A stretch of 64,000 nt of DNA from contig NZ_JANUQM010000015.1 of NCBI RefSeq assembly GCF_030386795.1, positions 62,001-126,000 of the forward strand, written 5' to 3'. This document shows, in pieces, positions 61,075 through 64,000 of this stretch (position 1 is its first letter; the number at the start of each line of letters is the position of its first letter). The translations under genes were made by a program, and so were the position numbers. Below the pieces are notes generated by a model. The model was not told the DNA's origin. It did not search any database and saw only the letters and a list, made by a program, of their open reading frames with translations. The DNA comes from Streptomyces sp. S.PNR 29 (lineage in GTDB: Bacteria; Actinomycetota; Actinomycetes; Streptomycetales; Streptomycetaceae).

Positions 61075-61248
61075 CGGCCCTCCCGGGGTTCCCCTCCTCG
61101 TACACCTCTCAGTCCCAGCGTCCCATCACCGAGCGCCTCTGACCAGGCGGGACGGGCGGCGCCTCAGGGGACCGGCGGTGCGGATGCCGCATCCGCACCG
61201 CCGGGATCCGCTCGGACATCACTGACGGGCGATGCCTCGATCGGCGGG

Positions 61249-61671
61249 TCAGGCTATGGAAGCCGAAATGACGGCGGACACAGCGAGGTTGCAGGACGCC
61301 GTCACCCAGACCGCGGGGTGCGGCTCGGACTCGACCAGCGTCGCGCCCAGCCGCCCCGGCGTGATCAGGTCCACCACCAGGAACGCCAGGGCCATCATCA
61401 CCAGCCCGAGCAACCCGAACGCGGCGGTCGACACAAGTCCCTTGCCGAAGTCCTCGTACGTCGTCCAGATGGAGGTGAACACGATGCCACCGATGCCGAG
61501 CAACGAGGAACTGAGCACGGTCGCAGCGTTGCGGTTGCGCTCTTCCCAGATCTGTCGGCCGAGCTTTCCGGGCGTCAGCACGTCGACCAGGACGATGCCG
61601 AGGACCAGCAGGATCAGGCCCAGGCCGCCGTAAGCGGCGGCTCGGCCAAGTCCGTTGACGATGTCGCTCAT
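61249..61671 (-). CDS. DUF350 membrane protein
   Basis: 140 aa, four helices in two repeats (GLILLVLGIVLVDVLTPGKL and GLVMMALAFLVVDLITPGRL), the DUF350 pattern. Function unknown; often associated with stress or envelope genes. Lies 174 bp after the ligase gene on the complementary arrangement and is divergent from the glycosyltransferase gene. Confidence 0.85.
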   Translation of the reverse strand: MSDIVNGLGRAAAYGGLGLILLVLGIVLVDVLTPGKLGRQIWEERNRNAATVLSSSLLGIGGIVFTSIWTTYEDFGKGLVSTAAFGLLGLVMMALAFLVVDLITPGRLGATLVESEPHPAVWVTASCNLAVSAVISASIA

Positions 61672-61770
61672 GGGGTTGCCGACTCCGTAACGTGAGAGAT
61701 CGTGAGTGATCGTGGTCAAGGAGATGCAAAATCTAGCGGACACGTCCGATCCCGAGGGAGGACAGGTTCC

Positions 61771-63084
61771 ATGAGGCCACTGACGATCCTTTTCGCTCCG
61801 GAGAGCGCGTACGGGCCGACCAACAACTGCGTGGGCATAGGAGACGTACTGCGCCGCCGAGGCCATCGCGTGGTGTTCGCGGCCGAGGCGTCCTGGAAGG
61901 GCAGGCTCACCCCGTTCGGCTTCGAGGAGGAACTCGTCGACCTGTCCCCGCCGCCCGAAGTGCCCCAGGAAGCGGGTCAGTTCTGGAAGGACTTCGTACG
62001 GGACACCGCTCCCGAGTTCAGGAAGCCGACGATCGAACAACTGGGGACCTGGGTCAGGCCGGTGTGGGAGGAGCTGATTTCCGGCGCCCGGTACTGCGAA
62101 CCCCGGCTCAAGGAGATCATCGACCGGGTCCGGCCTGATGTGATCGTCGAGGACAACGTCGTCTGCTTCCCCGCGCTGACCACGGCGGGCGTGCCCTTCG
62201 TGCGGATCGTCTCCTGCAACCCGCTTGAGATGAAGGGCGAGCACGTCCCACCGCCCTTCTCCGGCTACCCGGCCCGCGACCGCACGGAATGGCCCGGGTT
62301 CCGTGCCGAGTACGACCGTACGCACCGCGACTTATGGGCCGCGTTCAACGCCTGGGTGGTGGAACAGGGCGCACGGCCGTTACCCGACCTGGAGTTCGTC
62401 CACGAGGGCGATCTGAACCTGTACGTCTACCCGGAGATCGCCGACTACACGGAAGCCCGCCCGCTGGGCCCCACCTGGCACCGGCTGGACTCCTCGGTCC
62501 GCGAGACGGACGAGGAGTTCACCCTGCCCGCGGAACTGGAGGGCCCCGCCAAGGGTTCGGACGACAGCGCACTGATCTACTTCAGCCTGGGCTCGCTCGG
62601 TTCCGCCGACGTCGACCTCATGCGCAGGGTCATCGCATCGCTGGCGCGCACCCCGCACCGCTGCATCGTCTCCAAGGGGCCGTTGCACGAGGAGATCGAA
62701 CTCCCTTCCACCATGTGGGGTGCCGAGTTCCTGCCCCAGACACGCATCCTCCCGCTGGTCGACCTCGTCATCACACACGGCGGCAACAACACGACCACCG
62801 AGTGCTTCCACTTCGGCAAACCCATGATCGTGCTCCCGCTCTTCTGGGACCAGTACGACAACGCACAACGGGTCGCCGAGCTGGGCTACGGCATCCGCCT
62901 CCAGCCGTACGGCTTCACCGACCGTGAGCTGCACGCGGCGCTGGCACAGCTGCTGGGCGACGGACGCCTGCGGCGCACCCTGACGGAAGCCTCCAGAACC
63001 ATCCGAGCCCGCGACGGGCTCCGTACGGCGGCGGACCTCATCGAGCAGTGCGGCCGTGCCCACCGTGCCGACGGGCATCGGTGA
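61771..63084 (+). CDS. GT1-family glycosyltransferase (macrolide-type)
   Basis: 437 aa. GT-B fold: N-terminal acceptor domain starting MRPLTILFAPESAYGPTNN, C-terminal nucleotide-sugar domain with IYFSLGSLGSADVDLM, LPQTRILPLVDLVITHGGNN and PLFWDQYDNAQRV. Related to macrolide glycosyltransferases that inactivate or decorate small molecules. GGGAGGACAG precedes the ATG. No aglycone gene cluster adjoins it. Confidence 0.92.
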   Translation: MRPLTILFAPESAYGPTNNCVGIGDVLRRRGHRVVFAAEASWKGRLTPFGFEEELVDLSPPPEVPQEAGQFWKDFVRDTAPEFRKPTIEQLGTWVRPVWEELISGARYCEPRLKEIIDRVRPDVIVEDNVVCFPALTTAGVPFVRIVSCNPLEMKGEHVPPPFSGYPARDRTEWPGFRAEYDRTHRDLWAAFNAWVVEQGARPLPDLEFVHEGDLNLYVYPEIADYTEARPLGPTWHRLDSSVRETDEEFTLPAELEGPAKGSDDSALIYFSLGSLGSADVDLMRRVIASLARTPHRCIVSKGPLHEEIELPSTMWGAEFLPQTRILPLVDLVITHGGNNTTTECFHFGKPMIVLPLFWDQYDNAQRVAELGYGIRLQPYGFTDRELHAALAQLLGDGRLRRTLTEASRTIRARDGLRTAADLIEQCGRAHRADGHR

Positions 63085-63442
63085 GAGCCGAGCGCTCCGG
63101 GCTCTCGTAGGGGTGGGCCTCGGTGCGGTCAGCCGAGGCCCTCACGGAAGCCCCGCCGGCACGCGGCCACGCCTTCCGCCATCCGTCCTCGCGGATGCCG
63201 CTCCGACTGGCGTGGGTTTGCTGGATGCTAGGGTTTTCGATGTTCGTGTCTTCCTGAGCCGAGGAATGTGCGGGAGGTGAGGTTGATGACCGCGCTCAAG
63301 GCCACTGCCGCGCGCAGCGCCCGGACCATCCTCACGTCCCGGGCGACGGTCTGACCTCATCCGGATTCGCCCTCGCCGGGAGCGTGAGCTCGCGAGGTGA
63401 CACCTGCACGAACCTCATCCCGAAACGGATCTGCATCCCGTC
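63085..63442. other. Intergenic region with promoter and tiny ORF
   Basis: Apart from the 22-codon frame at 63286-63354, no gene is seen. TAGGGT near 63230-63235 could be a -10 element for it and for the acetyltransferase. Confidence 0.35.
63286..63354 (+). CDS. Possible 22-aa leader peptide
   Basis: MTALKATAARSARTILTSRA, then TV and stop. Excellent ribosome site GGGAGGTGAGGTTG directly before ATG. It is 88 nt before the acetyltransferase. Basic and Thr/Ala-rich, no family. It may be a leader peptide or the start of a deleted gene. Confidence 0.35.
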   Translation: MTALKATAARSARTILTSRATV

Positions 63443-63958
63443 ATGAGCATTCGCACCGACTGGATCACGCGTGCCGAGACCGGCGCCGACATCCCCGCCA
63501 TCCGCGAGATCGACCTGGCGGCGTTCGACACCCCGCTGGAAGCCGACCTCGTCGAGGCTCTGCGTACCGACGCCTCCTGGATCGACGGCCTGTCCATCGT
63601 CACCACCGACCAGGAGGGCAAGCCTGTCGGCCACGCCCTGCTGACTCGCTGCCACATCGACGCCACCCCGGCCCTGTGCCTGGGACCCGTCGCCGTACTT
63701 CCCGAGTACCAGAAGAGCGGCGCCGGATCCGCGGCCATCCGCGCCGCACTCAAGGCCGCCAAGGACAAGGGCGAGCACTTCGTCACCGTCCTCGGACACC
63801 CGGCCTACTACCCGCGGTTCGGCTTCACCCGCGCCTCCGGCCACGGCATCAGCGTCACCCTCGACGTCCCGGACGAGGCCATGATGGCCCTCACCCTCGA
63901 CGCCGGCCACCCACTGCCCAGCGGTACCGTCCGCTACGCGGCACCGTTCGGCATCTAG
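63443..63958 (+). CDS. GNAT-family N-acetyltransferase
   Basis: 171 aa. Acetyl-CoA motif LGPVAVLPEYQKSGAGSAAI, C-terminal VLGHPAYYPRFGF typical of the YhbS-like group. Substrate unknown. ATG 63443 follows weak signals. A hairpin follows. Confidence 0.92.
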   Translation: MSIRTDWITRAETGADIPAIREIDLAAFDTPLEADLVEALRTDASWIDGLSIVTTDQEGKPVGHALLTRCHIDATPALCLGPVAVLPEYQKSGAGSAAIRAALKAAKDKGEHFVTVLGHPAYYPRFGFTRASGHGISVTLDVPDEAMMALTLDAGHPLPSGTVRYAAPFGI

Positions 63959-63967
63959 CCGGACTCA

Positions 63968-63996
63968 CCGTGCGGGGGCGTCACGCCCCCGCACGG
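63968..63996 (+). terminator. Hairpin terminator after GNAT gene
   Basis: 13-bp perfect stem CCGTGCGGGGGCG (63968-63980) with complement 63984-63996, loop TCA, 9 nt after the stop. Confidence 0.85.
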
Positions 63997-64000
63997 CTCC

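Noticed and set aside
1..64000. CRISPR arrays, rRNA, tRNA, integrase-flanked island, replication origin
   Set aside because: No regularly spaced repeats, no rRNA or tRNA sequences, no integrase or transposase gene and no DnaA-box cluster was noticed on reading.

Overview
The sequence is about 70% G+C with strong third-position GC bias, many GTG starts, 4-nt ATGA/GTGA overlaps, Tat and Sec signal peptides and families typical of filamentous actinobacteria (snapalysin, CebR-box cellulase, SpoIIE-type phosphatases, IclR/PucR regulators). It is almost certainly chromosomal DNA of a Streptomyces or close relative. No tRNA, rRNA, CRISPR array or intact insertion sequence was seen.

Layout. (1) 1-2.5 kb: an EamA exporter operon with a PaiB-like flavoprotein and a B3/B4 tRNA-editing-like protein, divergent from an XRE-cupin regulator. 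A second module of the same design (YbaK/ProX-like editing protein, EamA exporter, XRE-cupin) lies at 17.7-19.8 kb. (2) 2.5-16.8 kb: a carbohydrate island. It holds a LacI regulator, a GH51 arabinofuranosidase, a sugar ABC importer without its own ATPase, a KDPG-type aldolase, a KDG-type kinase, a GH29 fucosidase, and an overlapping operon (aldo/keto reductase, SDR, fuconate-dehydratase-like enolase, FAH-family hydrolase) that fits oxidative L-fucose breakdown. A frameshifted GntR gene follows. (3) 20-23 kb: an SDR behind twin palindromic operators, decayed gene remnants, and a secreted GH12-CBM2 endoglucanase behind a perfect CebR-type box.

(4) 25-41 kb is the most unusual part. It has a secreted cutinase, a PucR regulator, an antigen-85-like esterase, a compact polyketide synthase with order ACP-KS-AT-ACP-TE, a FadD32-like fatty acyl-AMP ligase and an acyl-CoA carboxylase beta subunit, with an MMPL exporter further downstream. 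This gene set mirrors the mycolic acid condensation locus of mycobacteria (fbp, cutinase-like, fadD32, pks13, accD4), but here it sits in a Streptomyces-like genome. Two copies of a small RNA-like element, identical over 71 nt, each with a predicted pseudoknot and a terminator, lie at 35.7 and 38.5 kb; the second directly precedes the MMPL gene.

(5) 41-64 kb: signalling and housekeeping genes. These include two SpoIIE-type phosphatases, a PPM phosphatase, an RsbW-like ATPase, an MHS transporter, a MOSC protein, phosphoglucomutase, an isoaspartate methyltransferase, two IclR regulators, a second-type glycerol kinase, a frameshifted SUMF1-like gene, an aegerolysin-like protein with three tandem repeats, a P450, an alpha/beta hydrolase, an SRPBCC protein, a glutamate-cysteine ligase family enzyme, a DUF350 membrane protein, a glycosyltransferase and a GNAT acetyltransferase.

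Working picture: regions 2 and 3 import and degrade plant or glycan sugars under local repressors. Region 4 probably builds and exports a branched or condensed long-chain lipid. The two exporter/editing modules look like protection against a toxic amino acid or analogue. These roles are inferred from family membership and gene order.
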